A stretch of DNA of 64,000 nt from CAXMMR01 sp963692975 (GTDB taxonomy: Bacteria; Pseudomonadota; Alphaproteobacteria; Acetobacterales; Acetobacteraceae): positions 62,001 to 126,000 of the forward strand of contig CAXMMR010000018.1 of NCBI GenBank assembly GCA_963692975.2. The letters are read 5' to 3'. The notes beneath the pieces were generated by a model. It was not told the DNA's origin. It ran no database searches and worked only from the letters and a program-made list of their open reading frames with translations. Of the stretch, positions 53,256 through 61,894 are shown one piece after another; the stretch's first letter is position 1; every line of letters begins with the position of its first letter. Both the position numbers and the translations under genes were made by a program.

Positions 53256-55325
53256 TCAGGCCTCCAGGTGGAAGATGTAGCTGCCGCTCTCGGACAGCGT
53301 TCCGGACAGGCCGGGCGGGATGACCAGGGTCGTGGTCGGTTCCTCGATGATGGCGGGGCCGGCGATCTCGGTGTGCGGCGCGATGGCCGGCCCGTCCAGC
53401 ACCGCCGTGTCCAGCAGGCCGGCGCCGGCGAAATAGGCCTGGGTGCGGCGCCCGCCCGGTGTGGCGCTTGCGCGGTGCGTCCAGCCCAGCGAGGGGCGCG
53501 GCAGGTGCGCGATCAGCCGCAGCCGCCAGTTCACCGTCTCCACCGGCGTTTCCGGCCGCGCAACGGAATACAGGCGCGCATGGCTTTCGTCGAACCGCGC
53601 CTTGAGGCGGTCGGGGTCGAGCACGCCGTCGCCCCAGCCCGGCGGCAGCGCGATCTCGAGCTCCCATTGCTGGCCGCGATAGCGCGCCTCGACGAAGAGC
53701 TGGCGCGAGAAGCGGGCGACGCCGAGGCCGCGCAGCCTGGCCTCGAACGCGTCGCCCTGCGCGCCCAGGCGGTCCAGCGTCGCGCGCAACGGCTCGGCCT
53801 CGAAGCGGTCGGTGGCGACGGCCTGCGAGGCGGAGAAATCCAGTGCGGCGTCGGAATGCTGCGCCCCGGAGGCGCTGATCGCGCCGGCCGCCTTGGGCAC
53901 GATGACGGTGCGGCAGCCGAGGCTCTGGGCGATCTGCAGGATGTTGAGCCCGGCCGCCCCGCCGCCGGCGACGAGCACGCTGTCGGCCGGGTTCACGCCG
54001 TCATTGACGGTGATGTCCTCGATCGCCTTGATCATCGTCTCGCTGGCGAGCGTCAGGATCGCCGCCGCGGTCTCCTCGACCGACCGCGCGAGCCGCCCCG
54101 CCAACGTCCCGACCGCGGCCGCCGCCGCCGCCGCGTCGAGCGCCATCCGCCCGCCGAGGAAGCGCTCGGGGTTGATGTAGCGCAGCACGACCGCGGCGTC
54201 GGTCACCGTCGGCTCGCCGCCACCGCGGCCGTAGCAGGCCGGGCCGGGCACCGAGCCCGCGCTCCTCGGCCCGACGCGCAGCAGCCCGCCCGGATCGAGC
54301 CAGGCGATCGAGCCGCCGCCGGCACCGACGCTGCGGACGTCGACGGTGGCGATGCCGAGCAGGGTCGAGGTGTATTTCGGCCCGAGCCAGGTGTCGCGGG
54401 TGAACTTGATCTGGCCGTCGCGGATCAGGCTGACGTCGAAGGTGGTGCCGCCGGTGTCGACGATGATGACGTCCTGGCTCAGCCCCTCGGCGCGGGTGTA
54501 GGCGATGCCGGCCAGCGGGGCCATCGCGGGCCCGGACTTGGCCATGTAGATCGGCCGCGAGGAGACATCGTCGACGCTCATCACGCCGCCCGAGGAGGCG
54601 CTGATCAGCAGCTCGCCGGCGAACCCGGCGGCGAGCAGATCCGCCCGCAGCGCCGCGAGGTGGCTCTGCATCAGCGGCTTGAGCGAGGCGTCGATGGCGG
54701 TCGCCGAGGTGCGCGGATACTCGCGCACGACCGGGCTGAGCTGATGGCTGAGGGTCAGCGCCGCGCCCGGCAGAACGGCGGCGATGCGCGCGCCGGCGGC
54801 AAGCTCGTGCGCCGGGTTGCGCATCGACCACAGGAACGACACCGCCACCGCCTCGACGCCGTGCCGAACCAGGGCGGCGACCGTCCCCTCAAGCTGGACC
54901 GGCTCGATCGCGTGCAGCACCTCGCCCTCGGCGCTGACCCGCTCGGCGACCTCGAAGGTCAGATGCTTGGGCACGTAGGGCGGCGCGAAGTCCCAGCCGA
55001 TTTCGAGCGGGCCCATCTTGCCGCCGTAACGATAGACCAGCACGTCGGCAAACCCCCGCGTTACCAGCAGCGCCGTCTTCGCCGTCTTGCGCTCGACGAT
55101 CGCGTTGGTCGCCCGGGTGGTGCCGTAGACCAGCACGCTCGTCTCCGCGAGCAGCCGGGCGAGCGGCACGCCGAGCTGGTCGGCGGCGTTCTCGATCGCC
55201 GCCGAGAGCCCGCCGAAGCTGCGCTCGGGCGTCGTCAGCGCCTTGCCGATCGTCATCTCGCCGGCCTCGGACGTCACGACCACGTCGGTAAAGGTGCCGC
55301 CCGTGTCTACGGAGATGCGATACAT
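53256..55325 (-). CDS. hyuA: Hydantoinase/oxoprolinase subunit A
   Basis: 689 residues from ATG 55325; upstream open frame is only a shadow. ATPase-fold motifs: ISVDTGGTFTDVVV (phosphate 1), VYGTTRATNAIVERKTAKTA, VREYPRTSATAIDASLKPLM, SGPAMAPLAGIAYT, VDTGGTTFDVSLI (phosphate 2), VRSVGAGGGSIAWLDPGG, GSVPGPACYGRGGGEPTVTD and LVAGGGAAGLNILQIAQSLG. It provides ATP phosphorylation of the cyclic amide before cleavage by subunit B. One base overlaps the upstream 2OG-oxygenase stop (TGATG); the order is MarR, oxygenase, hyuA, hyuB, one tightly coupled operon. Confidence 0.95.
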   Translation of the reverse strand: MYRISVDTGGTFTDVVVTSEAGEMTIGKALTTPERSFGGLSAAIENAADQLGVPLARLLAETSVLVYGTTRATNAIVERKTAKTALLVTRGFADVLVYRYGGKMGPLEIGWDFAPPYVPKHLTFEVAERVSAEGEVLHAIEPVQLEGTVAALVRHGVEAVAVSFLWSMRNPAHELAAGARIAAVLPGAALTLSHQLSPVVREYPRTSATAIDASLKPLMQSHLAALRADLLAAGFAGELLISASSGGVMSVDDVSSRPIYMAKSGPAMAPLAGIAYTRAEGLSQDVIIVDTGGTTFDVSLIRDGQIKFTRDTWLGPKYTSTLLGIATVDVRSVGAGGGSIAWLDPGGLLRVGPRSAGSVPGPACYGRGGGEPTVTDAAVVLRYINPERFLGGRMALDAAAAAAAVGTLAGRLARSVEETAAAILTLASETMIKAIEDITVNDGVNPADSVLVAGGGAAGLNILQIAQSLGCRTVIVPKAAGAISASGAQHSDAALDFSASQAVATDRFEAEPLRATLDRLGAQGDAFEARLRGLGVARFSRQLFVEARYRGQQWELEIALPPGWGDGVLDPDRLKARFDESHARLYSVARPETPVETVNWRLRLIAHLPRPSLGWTHRASATPGGRRTQAYFAGAGLLDTAVLDGPAIAPHTEIAGPAIIEEPTTTLVIPPGLSGTLSESGSYIFHLEA

Positions 55326-56452
55326 CAGGATCTCTCGCTGTCGGCCATGAAGGTGAGGTTGATGCGGCGTGCGTCGTAGCCGGCCGGGAACGCGACGCCG
55401 GCGGTGCGATGCAAATAGGCGGAGGGAAACAGCACGGCGCGGTTGCCGCGGTAGGCGATTTCGATGAGCGACGACCCCTCTCGCGCCAGCAGCGCGGCGT
55501 TGCGCTCGGGTGCGGCGTTGTAGTCGCCGAACGTCCAGTGCGGTGGCACCTTGAAGCTGCTGATCGCCAGGCCGCCGCTGGCGGGATCGAGGTTGTGCTC
55601 GCTCGCGGTCGGCCAGAAATTGAGGTTCCAGTCGGCCTGGTCGGCGTGCAGGTCGATCCCCTCGGCACGCGGCGCGTATTTGAACGCCCAGAGCTGCACC
55701 CAGCGGCACCGCCCCACCATCGGCCGCACCAGCTCGGCCATCGCCCGCGACAGCCGCCGCGTCAGCGCGTTGGCGAGCCCGTCATGCAGGTGCGCGCCGA
55801 GATAGCCGCGCTCGGGCCGGGCGTCCGACCAGATCGTGGCGCCGACCAGGAAGCGCCGCAGCGCCGCCAGCGCCGCGGCGCTCAGCACGTCGTCAAAGAC
55901 GTAGGCGGCATCACCGGACTCGCCGAGCGCCACCGCCTGCATCGTCACCGCCGGGTTGAGCACGCTGCCCTCAGGCTCGGAGACGTCGTAGCACGGGCAG
56001 CCCACCAGCCAGTAGCGCAGCGGCTCGTAGAGCGCCGGCGGCAGCGGCCCGGCGCCATGTGGGCCATAGGCGTTGCTGAGGAAGCGCACCGCCCGCCGCA
56101 TCATCGTGCTGACGACCTGATCGTACGCCATCAGCCCGGCCGCGTGCAGATGATCGAGCTGCTCGGCCAGGTGGCTCACGGCATAGGTGCTCAGCTCCGG
56201 CGAGACCGGCCGCTGTGGCGCCAGCAGCCGGCGCAGCCGAAACGCCTGCTCGAAGCCGGCCAGCGCGGCGTCCCACTGGCCGAGGCGCTTCAGGCAGGTC
56301 GCATGGTTGGTCAGCACCGCCGGCTCGCGCAGCCCGCCCGCGATCAGCCGGCCATAGACCGCCGCCGCCCTCTCGAACCGCCCGGCCTCGATCGCCTGCT
56401 GCGCCTCGGCAAGCGCGGCGCCAAGCGTCCCGCCCGGCCGCAGCGCCGTCAC
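55325..56452 (-). CDS. TPR-containing 2OG-Fe(II) oxygenase-like protein
   Basis: 375 residues from the GTG at 56452 (overlapping the MarR stop, GTGA). The N-terminal ~110 residues are TPR-like (AALAEAQQAIEAGRFERAAA, NHATCLKRLGQWDAALAGFE). The C-terminal half has a double-stranded beta-helix with an HxD pair (His269, Asp271 in GIDLHADQADWNLNFWP), a distal His348 (SAYLHRTAGVAF) and Arg362/363 for 2-oxoglutarate. It should hydroxylate a small molecule or a protein. Its place between MarR and hydantoinase genes suggests it prepares the hydantoinase substrate or is a TBDR-locus accessory; neither is shown. Confidence 0.8.
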   Translation of the reverse strand: MTALRPGGTLGAALAEAQQAIEAGRFERAAAVYGRLIAGGLREPAVLTNHATCLKRLGQWDAALAGFEQAFRLRRLLAPQRPVSPELSTYAVSHLAEQLDHLHAAGLMAYDQVVSTMMRRAVRFLSNAYGPHGAGPLPPALYEPLRYWLVGCPCYDVSEPEGSVLNPAVTMQAVALGESGDAAYVFDDVLSAAALAALRRFLVGATIWSDARPERGYLGAHLHDGLANALTRRLSRAMAELVRPMVGRCRWVQLWAFKYAPRAEGIDLHADQADWNLNFWPTASEHNLDPASGGLAISSFKVPPHWTFGDYNAAPERNAALLAREGSSLIEIAYRGNRAVLFPSAYLHRTAGVAFPAGYDARRINLTFMADSERS

Positions 56453-57048
56453 GGCCGACCCTTGGCGCCGGCCTCGAGCGACAGCAGCAGCTTGCGCAGC
56501 AGGATGCCCAGCACCGCGACCTCCTCCTCGCTCAGCGCCTGCAGCAGCTCGTGCTCGAGCCGGTTCTCCTCGATCAGCGAGGCGTCGAGCCGCGCCCGCC
56601 CGCCTTTCGTCAGGCTGACGACGACGCCGCGCCGGTCCTGCTCGCCCGGTCGGCGCGCCACCAGCTCCGCGCCCTCCATCTTGTTCAGCAGGTTGGCGAT
56701 GCCGCCCGAGCTGAGCAGGTTGTGCTGGGCGATCTGGTTCGGACTCGACTGATAGGGCGGCCCGGCGAGGAAGATCGCCGCCAGCGTCTGATACTCGTTG
56801 AACGTCAGGTCGTGCCGTTTCAGCACCTGCCCCGCCGCCGAGACGAACAGCTCGCTGATCACCGTCAGCCTGCCCCACACCGCCCAGGGCGAGATGTCGA
56901 GGTCCGGCCGCACTGCGGCCCAGCTCTCGGTCAGGAGGTCGAGCCTGTCCTTGGCGCGCAAACCGGATCCCTCCTGACCTGTCGTAGCGCGGCCCGGCCT
57001 GCGGTCGCGTGCAGCCCGTCTCATGCCGCAACCGGCGGCGACAAACAA
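56449..57048 (-). CDS. MarR-family transcriptional regulator
   Basis: 199 residues from a TTG at 57048 (AAGG just upstream); a start at ATG 57024 is also possible. Winged HTH: LTFNEYQTLAAIFLAGPPYQ, SSPNQIAQHNLLSSGGIANL, LNKMEGAELVARRPGEQDRR (wing), GVVVSLTKGGRARLDA. First gene of the hyu operon and divergent from a TBDR. A palindrome CTTTAGATAAAG sits 11 bp upstream of its start and could let it repress both directions. Confidence 0.92.
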   Translation of the reverse strand: MFVAAGCGMRRAARDRRPGRATTGQEGSGLRAKDRLDLLTESWAAVRPDLDISPWAVWGRLTVISELFVSAAGQVLKRHDLTFNEYQTLAAIFLAGPPYQSSPNQIAQHNLLSSGGIANLLNKMEGAELVARRPGEQDRRGVVVSLTKGGRARLDASLIEENRLEHELLQALSEEEVAVLGILLRKLLLSLEAGAKGRP

Positions 57049-57058
57049 GCCTTATTTA

Positions 57059-57070
57059 CTTTAGATAAAG
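57059..57070. promoter_or_regulatory. Candidate MarR operator between MarR and TBDR genes
   Basis: CTTTA-GA-TAAAG, a 12-bp inverted repeat in the 103-bp divergent gap, in the AT-rich patch near the MarR start. A TTGACA hexamer at 57091-57096 could be a -35 for the TBDR, but no convincing -10 partner was found. Confidence 0.45.
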
Positions 57071-57151
57071 CTTGACCATTCCAGTTCGCCTTGACAATGA
57101 TTGCTTGTATTCGCTTCCAAAACACGCACTTCGAGCGCTGGGAAAAGTTAG

Positions 57152-59443
57152 ATGCCTAAAACAGCGTCACATATACGAGAACTGCTAATTTATACGGCAG
57201 TGTTGATGGCGGCAAGCATCTTTATCGACGACGTTACCAGTGCGAAGGCGGCCACACCCAGCCAAGTTATACCTTGTACTAAAGGTAAACTGCCGCGCGG
57301 CTGCGTTCCGGGCATTGCGACCAGGCCAAAGCCGCAAACCGCCACCCCCACGAGCATCGAGACGGTGGTCGTGCGCACCAAGGTCAAGACGCGCGACGCT
57401 CCGGAAGCCGCGACCGACTTCTCCGCGGGCGCCATCACCCAGCGCAACATCACCCGCCCGCTCGACTTCATTGCCCAGACCCCGAACATGACGGCGGTCG
57501 AAGCGAACAACCCCGGCGACTTGCGCATCACCATCCGCGGCGACGCGCAGGCGCTGAACACCGACCCGCCGGTCGCCGTGGTGCTGGACGGTGTCGAGCT
57601 CACCGGCGCGACCGGGCTCAACAACGACCTGTTCGACCTGCAGAACATCTCGGTCGTCAAAGGCCCGCAGAGCTTCCTCTACGGCCGCAACGCCATCGCC
57701 GGCGCGATCAACATCACCACCGCCCCGCCGACGGAGGAGCTGCACGGCGCCGCCCAAATCGGCTTCGGCAACGGCGGCACCGAGCGCACCTCCTACGCCC
57801 TGAGCGGCGCCCTCATCCCCGGCACCCTGCTGTTCAGCGGCGCCTTCAGCTACCGCAACACGGACGGTTTCTATACCGACACGACCACCGGCAAGAATGT
57901 CGATCCGTTCCAGACCGTGCTCGGCCACGGCAAGCTCGACTGGCGGGTCTCGCCCGACCTCACCATCGACGTCGCCGCGCTCGTCTCGCATGTCAGCGCC
58001 GGGGCCACGCAGTACACCAGCCAGTCCGTCCTGCCCGGCTTCCAGACCGCCGGCGGTCGCTCCTCGCTGGTGGACGCGAACTTCGCCGAGCCGCTCTTCG
58101 TCTCGCCGGTGGAAGACTACAGCCACGTGCTCGACCAGCTCTACAGCGCCACCGTCGATTACCGCCAGCCCTGGGGCGACCTGCACAGCGTCTCCGCCTA
58201 CGAGTACGAGGACACCATTTTCGCCAGCGCCAACTACCCCTATCCCGCCGATTCGCTGGCAACCCAGTACAACGAGCGCAACAACACCTCCTGGAGCGAG
58301 GATTTCCGCTTCACCTCGCCCGAGACCAACCGCCTGCAATACATCGCCGGCGTCGACGGCGCGGTGATCCGCCAGAACCCGTTCCTGCTCGCCGCCACCT
58401 CCGACACCTCGACCGGCACCGTGCTGGCGGCGCCGATCCCGATCGACAACCCGCAGAACCCGACCGCCTCGTTCTCCCGCGACGAGCTCTACGCCAAGGC
58501 CGCCGGCATCTACCTCAACGTCAGCTACCGCCTGCTGCCCAAGCTGATCGTGACCGTCGCCGGCCGCTACGACTACGAAACGAAAAGTGACACCGACGTC
58601 GCCCCGGACGCATTCTCGGCCACCTCCGGCGAGCGCCGCGACGCCTCGTACTACTCGTTCCAGCCCAAGCTCAACCTCGCCTACCATTTCACCCCGGACG
58701 TCATGGGCTACGCGATGTATTCGCAAGGCTACAAGGCCGGCGGCTTCAACCCCGCGCAGACCGCGATCGCCACCGCTGGCGTGGCGCCGAACTCCTACCC
58801 GGAGGAAAAAGCCTACGACGTCGAGGGCGGCGTGAAGAGCCAGATGTTCGACCGCCGGGTCACGCTGGACGCCACCGCCTTCTACACCGTCAAGGACAAC
58901 TCTCAGGTCTTCCAGTTCATACCCTCCGGCGCGCTGAACGCCGTGACCGTCCTCAACCGCACCGATTCCGAAGGCTTTGAGCTACAGGGCGGCTGGCGCA
59001 TCAACCGCGCCCTCAGCCTGCAGGCGGCACTTGGCTATACGCATTCCACCATCGGCTCGGACCACGAAGACCCAACCTTTGTCGGCAATCGCGCACCCTA
59101 CATCCCAGACGTCAGTGCCAACGTCGGCGCGACCTATACGACCCCGCTTGGCGACGGCGTCGACATGGTCAGCAACGTGACCTACGAGCACTGGGGCGAC
59201 GAGTATTTCAGCCCCGCCAACACGCCCTGGACCGAGCGCCACGGCCTCGACTTCCTCAACGCCAGGATCGCCTTTGACTACACTCGCGCTGGCCTAGAGC
59301 TCGCGCTTTCAGCCAAAAATCTGACCAATGTCCGTTACAACTCCGACGTGATCGTCATCCTCAACGACGCGTCCGACAAGACCCAGGCAACTTATCTTGC
59401 ACCGCCGCGGACATTCGGCGGCGACCTGACTTACCGCTTCTGA
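57152..59443 (+). CDS. TonB-dependent receptor (FecA/FhuA-like, distinct from the paralogous pair)
   Basis: 763 residues. The signal peptide (LLIYTAVLMAASIFIDDVTS, then AKA) is followed by a cysteine pair in the spacer (PCTKGKLPRGCVPG), a plug (FIAQTPNMTAVEANNPGDLR, ITIRGDAQALNTDPPVAVVL, VVKGPQSFLYGRNAIAGAIN) and a barrel ending FGGDLTYRF. RNAIAGAINITT is the hallmark of the large receptor group in sphingomonads and acetic acid bacteria. Divergent from the MarR/hyu operon and probably co-regulated with it; the ligand is likely the hydantoinase substrate (inference). Confidence 0.95.
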   Translation: MPKTASHIRELLIYTAVLMAASIFIDDVTSAKAATPSQVIPCTKGKLPRGCVPGIATRPKPQTATPTSIETVVVRTKVKTRDAPEAATDFSAGAITQRNITRPLDFIAQTPNMTAVEANNPGDLRITIRGDAQALNTDPPVAVVLDGVELTGATGLNNDLFDLQNISVVKGPQSFLYGRNAIAGAINITTAPPTEELHGAAQIGFGNGGTERTSYALSGALIPGTLLFSGAFSYRNTDGFYTDTTTGKNVDPFQTVLGHGKLDWRVSPDLTIDVAALVSHVSAGATQYTSQSVLPGFQTAGGRSSLVDANFAEPLFVSPVEDYSHVLDQLYSATVDYRQPWGDLHSVSAYEYEDTIFASANYPYPADSLATQYNERNNTSWSEDFRFTSPETNRLQYIAGVDGAVIRQNPFLLAATSDTSTGTVLAAPIPIDNPQNPTASFSRDELYAKAAGIYLNVSYRLLPKLIVTVAGRYDYETKSDTDVAPDAFSATSGERRDASYYSFQPKLNLAYHFTPDVMGYAMYSQGYKAGGFNPAQTAIATAGVAPNSYPEEKAYDVEGGVKSQMFDRRVTLDATAFYTVKDNSQVFQFIPSGALNAVTVLNRTDSEGFELQGGWRINRALSLQAALGYTHSTIGSDHEDPTFVGNRAPYIPDVSANVGATYTTPLGDGVDMVSNVTYEHWGDEYFSPANTPWTERHGLDFLNARIAFDYTRAGLELALSAKNLTNVRYNSDVIVILNDASDKTQATYLAPPRTFGGDLTYRF

Positions 59444-60358
59444 GTCGGTCGGTCACGTGGACGCGACCTTACGAAAGCGAGGAGCTTGGTTGCACGCTTC
59501 GGTCATCAAGCTTGAGATAACGCCCGATCTACGCAGCTTGAGACTGCGGGATCGCCTGACGGCATGATCCGCAAACCTTTGTCTATGACTGGCCTGAGCG
59601 ATTTGAGCAGCGCGGATGCACCTTTGGAATGGGCGATTTCTAAGCAGCGCCGTTGTCATCAATCATTGATCAAGATTATGCGCTTAGTCGTTCGCCAGTC
59701 GGGAGGAGGTGGCGCCGGTGCGGTCGCAAGCGCGACAATCAGATGCCTTATCTTCTTGCGGTGTCTTGCGGATCAAACGCCTCACGGCCGATGCTTGTTA
59801 GTCGCTGATGGCGCTGCAATACGATACCTGATCGACGTCAAGGCGGCCGGATGCAGCCAGAACGGTGCGGCGCTCCACATTCACCCACGCGTCGCCCTCC
59901 AGCGATTCGAGGCCCACCAGCCACGCCTCGACGGGCGATTGCCGAGCGTGTAGCCAAGCCAATCATAGCGGGGCGCCGTGAGCACCTCAGGCCTGGACGA
60001 TGACTACGCAACGTGGTCTCGTTTACCGCGCACTCCCATAGCTCGGGCGGGTTGGCAAACAAACGTCAGGTGAACTGCCCGGCCACCCTTGCTGACCAGC
60101 GCCTCGCCTAGCGTGTGGCCATAGCCCGGACCGGCCACGCGCAGGCAACTGATCGCTGGCTAAAGTGCGATGTCCCCGCTACCTGCGTGCTGCCAGTCGC
60201 GCCCCTACGGGTCGGCCCCGGCCGGTTCTTTGAGCCGGCAGGCATCCCTTGTCGCCATTATCCTCCGTCTTGATTTGGGGACGAGCCAGGACAACAATCC
60301 TTATCGGCAAGCGCGAGGTTGAACGTGCAGCGCACCAGTATCGCAAGCTACTTCCAGC
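59444..60358. other. Decayed stretch without an intact gene
   Basis: About 915 bp between the TBDR and the GT87-like gene. On the reverse strand, fragments in shifting frames (VAGPGYGHTLGEALVSKGGR, NPPELWECAVNETTLRSHRP, PRYDWLGYTLGNRP, VEAWLVGLESLEGDAWVNVE) between about 60170 and 59800 run in a consistent order and look like one dead gene of unknown family. Nothing was recognised in 59444-59780 or 60180-60358. Confidence 0.45.
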
Positions 60359-61585
60359 TTGGCGTCTGAGATCCGGGCGTTTGCAGCTGCAGCGGCTCGA
60401 CCACGCGCTGCGTGGCACGCGGCTTTGCTCCTTGTCATGCTGCCGGCCGTGCTGGCGGCACTCTACGCCTGGGCCGTCTTCGCCACGAGCTTCTACTCTC
60501 CAGGCCTGATCGGCCCGAACTACGACGCGCCTGGCACGGACTACATGGCGATCATCAGCGGCGTGCAGACGGCGCTACGAGGCGAGTTCCGCCTGCTGAT
60601 GGATCCAGACCGTTTTACCGCCTTGCTGAACGCGACATATCGGGATCGCCTGTCTTACCCCCTGACTTTTCGGCCCTGGCTTTACCCGCCTGGCCTCATC
60701 GTCTTGCTGGCACCGCTCGCGGCACTGCCGTTCTTTGCCTCGTATCTCGTCTTTGAGCTGGCCACTGCGGCAGCTGCCGCCACGGCTTTCTTCCGCCGCA
60801 ACGATGCCCGGGTAACGAGCATCGTCATCATCGCCGTGCTGGTTTCGCCTGCTGCGGCGAGCAACATGCTCTGGGGACAGACGGGTTTTCTCACTCTCGC
60901 GCTTCTGATCGGCGGGGTTCGTTGGCTGAACAATCGCTCACTGCTGGCCGGCGCGGTGCTGGGCCTGCTGTCGGTGAAGCCACAACATGCGGTGCTGCTG
61001 CCGCTCGTCTTTGTCGGATCCCGTGACTGGCGAGCAGCCCTTGCGGCTGTTGCCAGCGCCTCCCTGCTCGCTGCCATGACAGCCTCGCTATTCGGGATCG
61101 GGATCTGGCGCGCCTGGATCAGTCAGACGTGGACGAACATGTCGGGCGCTGCCCCGCGCTGGTTCAGCGAAGGCCAGGTCTGGGATAACAGCGTGCATAC
61201 CTGCGCGATGCTGCTCGGTGCCACCCCCAGGCTTGCGACCGGCCTGTCGGTGCTCGCGTTCGCGGTCGCGGGTTACGCCACCTACGCGGTCTTCCGGCTC
61301 AATCGGGCGCCTTGGCCGCGGTTGGCGGTGCTCTCGGCCGCAACCATGCTAGCTGCACCGCATGTCGGCCCGTACGACATGCTGCTTCCGGTGCTGGCCG
61401 CTGGCCTGTTACTCGCACAACGGCGTAACAGCACGTCCTTGATGCCATGGATCCTGGGGCTGCTGATCTGGTTGCTGCCGCTGCTTGGCCAGCCTGTGCT
61501 TTTCTGGCCCGCTCGGTTCGAGCCGCTCGTGTCGCTGCTGCTGGTGTTATTACTGGTCCAGCAGACACCCGATGCGCTTGCTTGA
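60359..61585 (+). CDS. GT87-like (DUF2029) polyprenyl-linked glycosyltransferase, integral membrane
   Basis: 408 residues from a TTG at 60359; the next Met (residue 27) would cut the first helix. About ten hydrophobic segments, with an early outer loop containing DAPGTDYMAIISGVQTALRG (the acidic catalytic-type loop of GT-C enzymes), YPPGLIVLLAPLAALPF, NMLWGQTGFLTLALLIGGVR and LLSVKPQHAVLLPLVF. These are the features of GT87 mannosyltransferase-like proteins. Donor and acceptor are unknown. Last gene before the intact tRNA-Leu, so near the proposed island's right end. Confidence 0.8.
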   Translation: MASEIRAFAAAAARPRAAWHAALLLVMLPAVLAALYAWAVFATSFYSPGLIGPNYDAPGTDYMAIISGVQTALRGEFRLLMDPDRFTALLNATYRDRLSYPLTFRPWLYPPGLIVLLAPLAALPFFASYLVFELATAAAAATAFFRRNDARVTSIVIIAVLVSPAAASNMLWGQTGFLTLALLIGGVRWLNNRSLLAGAVLGLLSVKPQHAVLLPLVFVGSRDWRAALAAVASASLLAAMTASLFGIGIWRAWISQTWTNMSGAAPRWFSEGQVWDNSVHTCAMLLGATPRLATGLSVLAFAVAGYATYAVFRLNRAPWPRLAVLSAATMLAAPHVGPYDMLLPVLAAGLLLAQRRNSTSLMPWILGLLIWLLPLLGQPVLFWPARFEPLVSLLLVLLLVQQTPDALA

Positions 61586-61616
61586 CCGGACCCCTGGGCG
61601 GCCCTCCAGCCCTAGT

Positions 61617-61636
61617 AGTCCGCGGTGAGTCCGCGC
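61617..61636 (+). repeat. 20-bp repeat, right copy (candidate integrase arm site)
   Basis: Identical to 14588-14607 (two AGTCCGCG units). It lies 54 bp inside the right tRNA-Leu repeat, mirroring the left copy. Confidence 0.6.
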
Positions 61637-61694
61637 CTCGCCGGAAGAAACTCTCACAAGCGCCGGAACACCCTAAGTATTTGGAGTAGTTTGA

Positions 61695-61775
61695 TGCCCA
61701 CCGCCGGACTCGAACCGGCACGCCCGAAAGCCGCGGATTTTAAGTCCGCTGCGTCTACCATTCCGCCAGGCGGGC
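61695..61775 (-). tRNA. tRNA-Leu (anticodon UAA)
   Basis: The reverse strand folds as a complete class II tRNA: acceptor GCCCGCC/GGTGGGC (one G-T pair), D-arm GCG...CGC, anticodon stem GCGGA/TCCGC with loop CTTAAAA giving UAA, a long variable arm, T-arm GCCGG-TTCGAGT-CCGGC and discriminator A. CCA is not encoded. 81 nt. Its 3' half is duplicated at 14404-14460, marking it as an integration target. Confidence 0.95.
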
Positions 61776-61894
61776 TGATCGGCTGTTCAAGCTTGCTTGT
61801 CGGTCGGCGATACGCGCCTGTCCAGTCAGATCAACCGGGATGCTCGCAGGTCAGCGCCCTGTTGCGGTGAGCCCGCGGGGAGACTCATCCCGCC

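Larger units (their letters stand above)
14404..61746. mobile_element. Proposed ancient genomic island bounded by tRNA-Leu 3' repeats
   Basis: A 57-bp direct repeat (14404-14460 and 61690-61746, two mismatches) duplicates the anticodon-to-3'-end part of tRNA-Leu. A 20-bp repeat lies just inside each copy, and an inactivated tyrosine integrase sits next to the left copy. The interior holds the ureide/nucleobase catabolic block and several mobile relics; the exterior flanks look like core genome. The integrase is dead, so the unit is no longer self-mobile. Several successive insertions could have built it, and one-step acquisition is not shown. Confidence 0.5.

Noticed and set aside
53268..55379. 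703-codon open frame antisense to hyuA
   Set aside because: Composition is Arg/Gly/Ala-heavy without any family motif; it mirrors the codon bias of the real hyuA gene on the other strand. Similar long antisense frames opposite the TBDRs, DsbD and the phosphoesterase were rejected for the same reason.
57091..57096. TTGACA as a confirmed sigma-70 promoter for the TBDR
   Set aside because: No acceptable -10 hexamer at 16-18 bp spacing, so only noted as a possibility.
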